From Rickettsia typhi (GTDB lineage: Bacteria; Pseudomonadota; Alphaproteobacteria; Rickettsiales; Deianiraeaceae): a stretch of 21,541 nt of DNA. The notes under the pieces were generated by a model that saw only the letters and a list, made by a program, of their open reading frames with translations, ran no database searches and was not told the DNA's origin. A program made the translations under genes and the position numbers. Positions 14,808 through 21,541 of the stretch are shown here, in pieces (within the stretch, counting starts at the first letter, position 1; every line of letters begins with the position of its first letter). The DNA lies in contig CAMAVG010000004.1 in assembly GCA_945861605.1 (NCBI GenBank), positions 1 to 21,541 of the forward strand, in the 5' to 3' direction.

Positions 14808-15545
14808 ATGTCTAAGCATTTGTTGATTTTTGATATCGAAACAATTCCGTGCGTGAGCTCGGGAAGAAGGCTTTTAAATTTAGACGAACAAACACCCGAC
14901 GAAGCCGTTAGGCAAAAACTAATCGACTACCACTCCAACGCAACCGGCAATTCATTTCCAAGGCAACCGTTTCATCAAGTTCTTTGCATTTCATTTTTAC
15001 TTTGCGAAGTTGAAAACACGGAAGAGGGCGAAAGTTATATTATCAAAAAAATTAAAACAGGCGGAAGAAATGGGGAATCCGAGGCAGAAATTTTGGAACA
15101 ATTCTGCGGGTTTTTACAAAAATACAAGCCACGAATCATTTCATTCAACGGAAAAACATTTGATCTTCCCGTAATTCAATATCGCTCCATGATGCACAAA
15201 ATTCCTTGCCCGTGGCTTTATTCGCGTGAGATGTCTTACAAATTCAACCACGAACCACATTGTGATTTGATCGACGCCTTTTCCAATTTTGGATCATCAG
15301 CAAGGGTAAAAATGAGCGAAGTCTGCGCACTTTTAAACATTCCATGCAAGCAATCCGGCTCCGGCGATGAAGTGCTGAACATGTACAAAAACGGACAAAT
15401 TGAAGAAGTGTGTAATTATTGCGAGGAAGATGTCCTTTGCACATATATGCTCTACCTGAATTATCAAATGCACAATGGGAAAATTTCCCTTCGGATTTTT
15501 GAAAATTGCATGGAAAAAGCAAAAGAATTACTTGATGGGAAATAA
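14808..15545 (+). CDS. DEDDy 3'-5' exonuclease, PolB-exonuclease-like
   Basis: 245 residues from this ATG. The ribonuclease-H-like exonuclease motifs are present: Exo I LIFDIETIP with D9 and E11, Exo II ISFNGKTFDLPV with D119, and Exo III YCEEDVLCTYMLY with Y204 and D208 (DEDDy type). The size and motif wording fit the stand-alone exonuclease family related to the PolB proofreading domain. It would remove nucleotides from DNA 3' ends; no partner gene is adjacent, and its exact role in repair is unknown. The start at MSKHLLIFDIE is preferred to two upstream in-frame starts (14754, 14769), which lie in the promoter region. Confidence 0.88.
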   Translation: MSKHLLIFDIETIPCVSSGRRLLNLDEQTPDEAVRQKLIDYHSNATGNSFPRQPFHQVLCISFLLCEVENTEEGESYIIKKIKTGGRNGESEAEILEQFCGFLQKYKPRIISFNGKTFDLPVIQYRSMMHKIPCPWLYSREMSYKFNHEPHCDLIDAFSNFGSSARVKMSEVCALLNIPCKQSGSGDEVLNMYKNGQIEEVCNYCEEDVLCTYMLYLNYQMHNGKISLRIFENCMEKAKELLDGK

Positions 15546-15550
15546 AATAC

Positions 15551-15580
15551 TTGCAAAATAAAATATTTAAATAATAATAT
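15551..15580 (+). promoter_or_regulatory. Candidate promoter of the RND efflux operon
   Basis: TTGCAA (15551-15556), 18-base spacer, TAATAT (15575-15580). A tandem 9-base repeat TATCGATTA/TATCGATTG (15578-15595) overlaps the -10 and the expected start of transcription, so it may be an operator. The adaptor ATG follows at 15614. Confidence 0.45.
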
Positions 15581-15595
15581 CGATTATATCGATTG
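15578..15595. repeat. Tandem TATCGATT repeat in front of the efflux operon
   Basis: Two copies of TATCGATT with a 9-base period; each contains the palindrome ATCGAT. The position over the likely transcription start would suit a repressor site, but no regulator gene is in the window. Confidence 0.4.
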
Positions 15596-15613
15596 CACAT
15601 TCTATTACACCTT

Positions 15614-16942
15614 ATGCGAAAACATAAAAAACAGAAAAAATTCTCCCTTGGATTAATTATCATTTCGTTAATCGTCGTTTCTGGTGGTTTTGCTGGTTAT
15701 AAAAAACTCTTTTCAGGCAAAAAGAAAGAAGAAATCGCTGCTCCGCAAAATATCGCAGTCCCTGTTAGCGTTATTGAGATTAAATCAGGCGAAGCAAGCA
15801 CAATGCAAGAATGGCCTGCAAGAATTTCTCCATATAAATTCGCGGAAATCCGCCCGCAAGTTGAAGGTGTGATTGTTTCAAGGCTTTTTCGTGAAGGCTC
15901 TTATGTAAAACAAGGGCAACCACTTTACAAAATCGATCCCGCTGAAAGAATTATCATCAAAGCACCAATTTCAGGTTACATCGGTCGCTCGTTATTAACG
16001 GACGGTGCCCTCGTGACAAAAAACCAAACACAACCTTTGGCGGTAATAACCCAAATGGAACAAATGTACGCGGATATCACAATTCCAAGCAACATGCTTG
16101 AACAACTACGCAAAAACAAAAACGCAACAGTAAATTTAACACTCACAACCGAAAACAGCACGGAAGCGTATCCTTACGAAGGCAGAATTCAGTTTTCCGA
16201 AGTTACTGTCGACCAATCCACTGATTCCGTAATCGTGCGTGCCGTTTTCCAAAATCCTGAAGAAAAACTCCTTTCCGGAGCAATGGTCTTGGCGAAAATC
16301 AACCTTCCACAGGAGGATGTCATAACCGTCCCGCAAAGAGCCACCGAACGCACTCCATCGGGCGAACTTTCCGTTTGGATCGTACACCCCGACGGCACAC
16401 TTCGCAAGCAAATCATTGAATCCGACCGTGCAATTGGTTCGGATTGGGTCGTTTCAAGCGGTCTTTTTGATGGCGAGCTCGTCGTTTACGAAGGTTTCCA
16501 GAAAATAAATCCGCAGTCAATCGTTGAAGCAACGCTAGTTTCACGATTCACCGGCAAAAAAATTGAACCAGTTGTGATTGAACCCGTGATTACACCGGAA
16601 AGCGATGGTGCGGTGAATCAAGAAGTTACAGTCGATGCAACTCAGGAACCACAAACGCAACCAGTACCAACCATCAAAGGGCAAACAACAGGCGAGCAAT
16701 ACATCGACCCAACAACCGCAGCAAAAGTTGCACAAAAAATGGCCGAAGCCCGCGGTTCAAAGGTTGTTGAAGATAAAAAAATTGCGGAAAAAAAGCCTGC
16801 AAAAGTTTCAAAATCAAAGAAATCCAAGGTAAAATCCAAGGCGAAATCCAAGGCGAAATCCAAGGCGAAGAAATCTTCAAAAAAACAAAATAAAAAGAAA
16901 AATTTAAAGAAATCTGCGAAAAAGAAGTCTAATAAAAATTAG
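15614..16942 (+). CDS. RND efflux periplasmic adaptor (membrane fusion protein) lacking the alpha-hairpin
   Basis: 442 residues; it links the inner-membrane pump to the outer-membrane channel. Residues ~11-30 form the membrane anchor. The first lipoyl half (RPQVEGVIVSRLFREGSYVK, then GQPLYKIDPA, to residue 110) runs directly into the second half (IIIKAPISGYIGRS, 113-126). In AcrA-type adaptors about 70 residues of coiled-coil hairpin lie between these halves; here they are absent and the frame is continuous. The beta-barrel domain (GRIQFSEVTVDQSTDSVIVRA without interruption) and membrane-proximal domain (VPQRATERTPSG) are normal. A tail from ~310 to 442 is Pro/Gln/Glu-rich and then Lys-rich (387-442). 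Borrelia BesA is a known hairpin-less adaptor. ATG 15614 is preferred over an upstream TTG. The pump gene starts two bases after the stop. Confidence 0.92.
   Translation: MRKHKKQKKFSLGLIIISLIVVSGGFAGYKKLFSGKKKEEIAAPQNIAVPVSVIEIKSGEASTMQEWPARISPYKFAEIRPQVEGVIVSRLFREGSYVKQGQPLYKIDPAERIIIKAPISGYIGRSLLTDGALVTKNQTQPLAVITQMEQMYADITIPSNMLEQLRKNKNATVNLTLTTENSTEAYPYEGRIQFSEVTVDQSTDSVIVRAVFQNPEEKLLSGAMVLAKINLPQEDVITVPQRATERTPSGELSVWIVHPDGTLRKQIIESDRAIGSDWVVSSGLFDGELVVYEGFQKINPQSIVEATLVSRFTGKKIEPVVIEPVITPESDGAVNQEVTVDATQEPQTQPVPTIKGQTTGEQYIDPTTAAKVAQKMAEARGSKVVEDKKIAEKKPAKVSKSKKSKVKSKAKSKAKSKAKKSSKKQNKKKNLKKSAKKKSNKN
16820..16867 (+). repeat. 12-base tandem repeat coding for the Lys/Ser/Ala tail
   Basis: Four consecutive units of AAATCCAAGGCG (the first ends in TA instead of CG) encode Lys-Ser-Lys-(Val/Ala) in the C-terminal tail of the adaptor. 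The unit length is a multiple of three, so copy-number change would keep the frame. Confidence 0.9.
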
Positions 16943-16944
16943 AT

Positions 16945-19900
16945 ATGTCGAAGTTTTTCATCAACAGACCAATCTTCGCATGGGTTATCGCTATTATAAT
17001 CATGCTTGCGGGTGTGGTTTCTCTTTTGAAAATGCCAGTTGAACAATACCCCAGCATTGCCCCGCCTTCTGTTTCAATTTCGACAACGCTTCCCGGTGCT
17101 TCGGCGGAGACTCTTGAAAACAGCGTTACGCAGATAATCGAACAAAGCCTTACGGGGATTGATAATCTGCGATACTTCTCATCATCTTCAGATTCCGACG
17201 GCAATGTTTCAATACGCATAACATTCGAGCCAAAAACCAATCCGGATATCGCACAAATGCAAGTGCAAAATAAAATTCAAGCCGTAATGCCAATGCTTCC
17301 GCAGGAAGTGCAATTACAGGGCGTGAGGGTCAACAAATCCAACAACAATTTCCTTTTGGTTGTTGCACTTTATTCTGAAAATGGTAAACTTTCGGAGGAA
17401 GAACTCGGCGATATCCTCCTTTCGAATATGAAAGATCAAATTTCGCGAATCAACGGCGTTGGAAATGTGAATGTTTTTGGAAAACCAAGGGCGATGAGGA
17501 TCTGGCTCAATCCACGCAAATTATTTTCATACAACCTCACAACATCCGATGTCATTTCCGCGATAAAAGTTCAAAATACGGATGTCTCCGCCGGACAACT
17601 TGGCGGTTTGCCTGCCGTTGAAGGACAGCAACTCAACGCAAGTATTACTGCACAATCGCGTCTTCAAACTGTCGAACAATTCAAGAATATCATTCTGAAA
17701 GTGACTGCAAATGGTGGAAAAATTTATCTTAGAGATGTCGCAAAAATTGAACTTGGTGCACAAAGTTATTCGTCATCGTCAAATTATAGGGGTAAGCCAG
17801 CGACTGGAATGGCAATCGTTCTTGCCTCCGGTGCTAATGCAATTACAACTGCGGATAATGTGAAGAAAAGGGTTGAAGAGCTTACAAAAACCCTGCCGGA
17901 CGGCGTAAAAGTAGTATATCCATACGATTCCACTCCATTCATAAAGCAGTCGATAACATCCGTAGTCAAAACTTTGTGTGAGGCGATAATCCTCGTTTTC
18001 ATCGTAATGTTTTTGTTTTTGCAAAATTTTAGAGCAACCCTCATTCCAACAATCGCAGTTCCAGTCGTGCTTCTTGGCACATGTGCATCGCTTTATGCCT
18101 TTGGTTTTACACTAAACACTCTGACGATGTTCGCAATGGTTTTGGCAATTGGTCTGCTTGTTGATGATGCGATTGTCGTCGTTGAAAATGTTGAAAGAAT
18201 TATGCACGAGGAGGATCTTTCTCCAATTGATGCAACGAAAAAATCGATGGAACAAATTACAGGGGCGTTGGTTGGGATTGCGTTGGTTCTTTCTGCGGTG
18301 TTCGTTCCAATGGCGTTTTTTGGTGGCTCGGCAGGGGCAATATACCGTCAGTTTTCCATAACAATTGTTTCATCAATGATTCTCTCCGTCTTTGTCGCGT
18401 TGATTCTCTCCCCATCACTTTGTGCGACTATCCTCAAAAAGCCTGATAGCACCAAGCACGCGGGGAAGTTTATCACACTTTTCAATTCATTTCTTGCAAA
18501 AGCCACAAACTTTTATGTGATATCATCAAGCTTCTTAATTCAAAGGGCGATTAGGTTTTTCGTTTTGTATGTTCTAATTATTGGGGCAATTGTTTTTGCA
18601 TTTGCGAAAATTCCAAAATCATTCCTCCCAGTCGAAGACCAAGGCTTCATGTATATGACTCTAACATCGCCATCCGGTGCAACATTGGAGCGTACGGCAA
18701 AGAATCTCAAAAAAGTTGAAGAATATTTTTTGAAAGATAAAAATGTTGAAAAATTCTTCACCGTGACAGGATTTAGCTTTGCCGGAAATGGGCAAAATGT
18801 TGCATTTGGATTCATTGGACTCAAGGATTGGAGTCAACGCCATGGTCAGGAAAATAGCGTTATGGCAATATCAACGCGTGCAAATAAAGAGCTTTCATCA
18901 ATTCAAGATGCCTCAATTTTCACATTTTTCCCGCCACCAATTCGTGAACTTGGGAATGCCTCAGGTTTTGATTTGCAACTTGTCGACCTCAAAGGCGTTG
19001 GGCATGAGGCACTAATGGAAGCAAGGAATCAGGTTTTGGGAATGGCTGCGAAAAATCCACTTTTAGCGGGAGTTCGCCCCAATGGGTTGAGCGATGTCGC
19101 CCAGTTTAAGATTGATGTGAATTATCATAAGGCGATGTCCCTTGGTGTTTCAATTTTGGATATCAACCAAACACTTCAAACGGCACTTGGCTCAAGTTAT
19201 GTCAATGATTTCATCGATAAAAAACGCATAAAAAGAGTCTTCGTTCAAGCCGAAGCACCGTATCGCATGCTTCCTTCGGATATAAGCAAATGGTATGTTA
19301 GGAATAAAGACGGAAAAATGGTTTCATTTGCGTCATTTTCTTCGACAAAATGGGTGTATGGTTCCCCAAAATTGGAGAGGTTCAACGGTCTTTCTTCGGT
19401 AAATATTCAAGGCGGAGCAGCACAAGGCGTGAGTTCAGGCATCGCGATGAGGGAAATCCAAAAAATTGTTGAAACATTGCCAAGTGGTATTGGGCATTCT
19501 TGGTCTGGGGTTTCATACGAAGAGCAGTCGTCTCATTCGCAAACGCTTTGGCTTTATGCGGCATCGCTTTTGGTGGTTTTTTTGTGTCTTGCTGCGCTTT
19601 ACGAAAGCTGGGCGATTCCATTTTCGGTAATTTTAGTCATTCCATTTGGAATTGCAGGTTCGGTTTTCTTCGCAGTCTTGTTCAAATTGAGTAACGACAT
19701 CTATTTCCAAGTTGGGCTTTTGACGATCATCGGTCTTTCGGCGAAAAATGCGATTTTGATCGTCGAATTCGCACAAAATGCTTGTAAAAATGGTGCGGGA
19801 ATCGTGCAGGCAAGTCTTGATGCGGTAAAACTTCGTTTTCGCCCCATTATTATGACATCGATGGCATTCATGCTTGGCATTTTGCCACTTGCATTTGCGA

Positions 19901-20070
19901 CTGGTGCTGGTTCTGTAAGCCAGCGTGCAATTGGGATTGGCGTGATTGGTGGCGTTCTTGTTTCAACATTCATCGCGACATTCTTCGTCTCAATGTTTTA
20001 CATCGCAGTGCAGAAAATTTTTGTGAAACAGAAGCCTGAAAAAAGTGATATTATTGTTGAGAATCTATGA
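16945..20070 (+). CDS. AcrB-type (HAE1) RND multidrug efflux pump
   Basis: 1041 residues, normal length for a hydrophobe/amphiphile RND transporter using the proton gradient at the inner membrane. It starts MSKFFINRPIFAWVIAI, the usual first helix, followed by a periplasmic porter loop, TM2-6 (~340-500), a second large periplasmic loop and TM8-12. Proton-relay residues are in place: D407 and D408 (GLLVDDAIVVVENVER), a Lys at 934 (GLSAKNAILIVEFA) and an Arg at 966 (RFRPIIMTSMAF). GGSAG after TM5 is also typical. Nothing suggests damage. It lies two bases after the adaptor and overlaps the outer-membrane gene by ATGA, so all three are one transcript. Substrates cannot be predicted. Confidence 0.96.
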   Translation: MSKFFINRPIFAWVIAIIIMLAGVVSLLKMPVEQYPSIAPPSVSISTTLPGASAETLENSVTQIIEQSLTGIDNLRYFSSSSDSDGNVSIRITFEPKTNPDIAQMQVQNKIQAVMPMLPQEVQLQGVRVNKSNNNFLLVVALYSENGKLSEEELGDILLSNMKDQISRINGVGNVNVFGKPRAMRIWLNPRKLFSYNLTTSDVISAIKVQNTDVSAGQLGGLPAVEGQQLNASITAQSRLQTVEQFKNIILKVTANGGKIYLRDVAKIELGAQSYSSSSNYRGKPATGMAIVLASGANAITTADNVKKRVEELTKTLPDGVKVVYPYDSTPFIKQSITSVVKTLCEAIILVFIVMFLFLQNFRATLIPTIAVPVVLLGTCASLYAFGFTLNTLTMFAMVLAIGLLVDDAIVVVENVERIMHEEDLSPIDATKKSMEQITGALVGIALVLSAVFVPMAFFGGSAGAIYRQFSITIVSSMILSVFVALILSPSLCATILKKPDSTKHAGKFITLFNSFLAKATNFYVISSSFLIQRAIRFFVLYVLIIGAIVFAFAKIPKSFLPVEDQGFMYMTLTSPSGATLERTAKNLKKVEEYFLKDKNVEKFFTVTGFSFAGNGQNVAFGFIGLKDWSQRHGQENSVMAISTRANKELSSIQDASIFTFFPPPIRELGNASGFDLQLVDLKGVGHEALMEARNQVLGMAAKNPLLAGVRPNGLSDVAQFKIDVNYHKAMSLGVSILDINQTLQTALGSSYVNDFIDKKRIKRVFVQAEAPYRMLPSDISKWYVRNKDGKMVSFASFSSTKWVYGSPKLERFNGLSSVNIQGGAAQGVSSGIAMREIQKIVETLPSGIGHSWSGVSYEEQSSHSQTLWLYAASLLVVFLCLAALYESWAIPFSVILVIPFGIAGSVFFAVLFKLSNDIYFQVGLLTIIGLSAKNAILIVEFAQNACKNGAGIVQASLDAVKLRFRPIIMTSMAFMLGILPLAFATGAGSVSQRAIGIGVIGGVLVSTFIATFFVSMFYIAVQKIFVKQKPEKSDIIVENL

Positions 20071-21422
20071 AAATTGCAAAATTTATTCCGCTATTTCTTC
20101 TTGCATCGTGTTTGTTTGAACCAAAATACTCAACGCCAAAAAGCCCTGTTGAATTGAAATCTTCATCGGATAATCTCCAAATCAAGTTCGCGGATTTCTT
20201 CAATGACGAAAAAATGCGTTACATAATTGAACTTGCGATTACGCACAATAAGGATATCGAAATCGCCTCGATTAATGTTGAAACCGCGATGCAAACATTC
20301 AATGTAAAGCGTGCGGATTTATTCCCAACAATAAGTTTAAACGCATCGGATTCCGCCCAAGGTGCACCGCCGGCGTTCGCGGCGTTTACTCCGCAAAATA
20401 CATATCGTGCAAATATTACGCTTTCCGCGTTCGAGCTTGACTTTTTCGGAAGATTGCGTTCGTTGAAAAAGTCCTCAAGGCAAAGTTTCCTTGCAACGAA
20501 TGAGGCTCAAACCCTGATGAAATCATCGATTATCGCACAAACGGCAAATGCTTATTTGCAACTAGTTGCGGATTCAAATTCCGCTGAAATAACACAAAAT
20601 GCCATTGTTGAGCAAGAAAAAAAGCTGAATTTCCTCCGTCAACGAAGGGAAAATGGGCGTGCTTCAAATGTTGAGATCCTTGCCGAGGAAATCACGCTGG
20701 AAACGATGCGATCATCCAAAGCTTTATATCAAAAACTCGTGAATCAAGACCTCCACCTCATAATGCTTCTAACCGGCGAATTCGATGAAGAGAAACTCAA
20801 GCCATACTTTGCAAAAATCAAGATTTCCAGCGTGAAAATAAACGAAAAACTTCTTGCGAACATTCCATCAAGTGCCTTGCTTCAACGCCCTGATATCAAA
20901 CAGGCGGAGTTCAAACTCATGGCGGCAAATGCTAATATTGGAGCAGCACGCGCAGCATTTTTCCCGACGATCTCCCTCACAACCGGCACATTTGGCTATA
21001 CATCGCGTGAACTTTCATCATTGCTTGACGGTCAATCTTGGGGTTTTACTCCACAAATTTCAATTCCGATTTTCAACATGGGAAGGAATCGTGCAAATTT
21101 GAACATTGCAAAATTGCAGAAAAAAACCGAAATTGTGAATTACGAAAAGGCGATTCAAACAGCGTTTCGTGAATTCCTTGATGCCTCCGCAAATTACAAA
21201 GCTTCAAATATCCAGCTTGAGCATTCGCAAAATATTGTGAAAATGAACGAAAAAATGCAGGGAATTTTGGAGACTCAAAGGGCGACAGGCATAACGGATT
21301 CAATCGTTCTTGCGAACGCTTCGATCAAGCTGTTGCAGTCAAAACAGTTGCTCGTCAACCAGAAAAAAGAACAACTTGCGAGTATGGTCGTGATTTACAA
21401 AACGATGGGGCTTGCGAACTAA
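20067..21422 (+). CDS. NodT/TolC-family outer membrane efflux lipoprotein
   Basis: 451 residues, normal length. The signal peptide MKIAKFIPLFLLASC has the lipobox LASC with lipidation Cys at 15. Two structural repeats of the OEP family are visible, each beginning with a NxxIxxAxxNVE or AxANIGAARAAFFPTISL type segment (first ADLFPTISLNAS, second RAAFFPTISLTTG), and LLQRPDIKQAE marks the start of the second repeat. SWGFTPQISIPIFNMGRNRA is the usual inner-strand motif. It should form the trimeric outer-membrane channel for the pump encoded upstream. Whether its periplasmic tip pairs with a hairpin-less adaptor is an open question. The stop TAA abuts the stop of the next gene on the other strand. 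Confidence 0.95.
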   Translation: MKIAKFIPLFLLASCLFEPKYSTPKSPVELKSSSDNLQIKFADFFNDEKMRYIIELAITHNKDIEIASINVETAMQTFNVKRADLFPTISLNASDSAQGAPPAFAAFTPQNTYRANITLSAFELDFFGRLRSLKKSSRQSFLATNEAQTLMKSSIIAQTANAYLQLVADSNSAEITQNAIVEQEKKLNFLRQRRENGRASNVEILAEEITLETMRSSKALYQKLVNQDLHLIMLLTGEFDEEKLKPYFAKIKISSVKINEKLLANIPSSALLQRPDIKQAEFKLMAANANIGAARAAFFPTISLTTGTFGYTSRELSSLLDGQSWGFTPQISIPIFNMGRNRANLNIAKLQKKTEIVNYEKAIQTAFREFLDASANYKASNIQLEHSQNIVKMNEKMQGILETQRATGITDSIVLANASIKLLQSKQLLVNQKKEQLASMVVIYKTMGLAN

Positions 21423-21541
21423 TTAATTCGCGGAAATTTCGAATGAAAGCTCTTCGTTGAAAACCGTGCCTGAAGTGTGTTCGAGTTGAACATCAGTCGC
21501 CAAAACTTGTTCTTTAATGTAATCAATGTTTGCAAAAATTG
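21423..21541 (-). CDS. 3' end of an unidentified gene (possibly ileS C-terminus)
   Basis: On the minus strand a frame is open from the window edge to a TAA at 21423-21425. The last 38 residues include FANIDYIKEQVLATDVQLEH and end in SFEISAN. Placement right at the neighbour's stop, as seen at acnA/mnmE, supports it being real. The phrase Y-I-K-E-x-V-L-A resembles the extreme C-terminal region of isoleucyl-tRNA synthetases, but the fragment is too short for a confident call. Confidence 0.5.
   Translation of the reverse strand, partial: IFANIDYIKEQVLATDVQLEHTSGTVFNEELSFEISAN

Noticed and set aside
14682..14819. N-terminal extension of the AraM-like gene
   Set aside because: It would overlap the start of the exonuclease gene and both -35 boxes; the extra 46 residues show no family similarity.
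16642..16863. Minus-strand frames with repeated Asp-Phe-Ala-Leu or Pro-Trp-Ile-Ser
   Set aside because: They are antisense translations of the Lys/Ser/Ala tandem repeat.
1..21541. CRISPR array, insertion sequence, toxin-antitoxin or defence island
   Set aside because: No regularly spaced repeats, transposase, integrase or paired small ORFs with ribosome sites were seen on either strand.

Overview
The window is an AT-rich, compact bacterial chromosome segment. It fits an alphaproteobacterium, most likely a Rickettsiales-type or related host-associated lineage. The evidence is a lone gene-transfer-agent-type HK97 portal gene among housekeeping genes, the end of a ProP-like MFS transporter, AcnA, RmuC, and several genes overlapping by ATGA or abutting at their stops. 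The taxonomic call is inference from gene content, not from a marker gene.

Left (1-1225): the 3' end of an MFS transporter, a 279-base gap, tRNA-Thr(GGT), and an unrecognised 172-residue protein with one N-terminal membrane segment. Next is acnA (1226-3949, +), whose stop abuts the mnmE stop with no base between. An operon on the minus strand reads lipoprotein (LPP20-like) -> trmD -> mnmE, combining two tRNA-modification enzymes (m1G37 and wobble U34). Divergent from it is a solitary phage/GTA portal protein gene (6930-8024, +), followed by a hairpin shared with the convergent rmuC.

Middle (8108-14681, all minus): map -> rmuC; then a 347-base non-coding gap; then an operon of a degenerate inositol-monophosphatase homologue -> cmk -> mtaB with overlapping ends; then a 311-base repeat-bearing gap; then a glycerol-1-phosphate-dehydrogenase/AraM-like gene. 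A short divergent promoter region separates this last gene from a DEDDy 3'-5' exonuclease (14808-15545, +).

Right (15614-21422, +): a complete tripartite RND efflux operon of adaptor, AcrB-type pump and NodT/TolC-type outer-membrane lipoprotein. The adaptor is unusual. The alpha-helical hairpin that normally splits the lipoyl domain is missing, so the two lipoyl halves are joined directly. It also has a long Lys/Ser/Ala C-terminal tail containing a 12-base tandem repeat. The 3' end of a minus-strand gene begins at the base after the outer-membrane gene's stop and runs off the window.

The strongest leads are the hairpin-less adaptor with its basic tail, the orphan portal gene, the G1P-dehydrogenase homologue beside a catalytically degraded IMPase homologue, and the six-cysteine extension on aconitase. 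No CRISPR array, insertion sequence or defence system was found.
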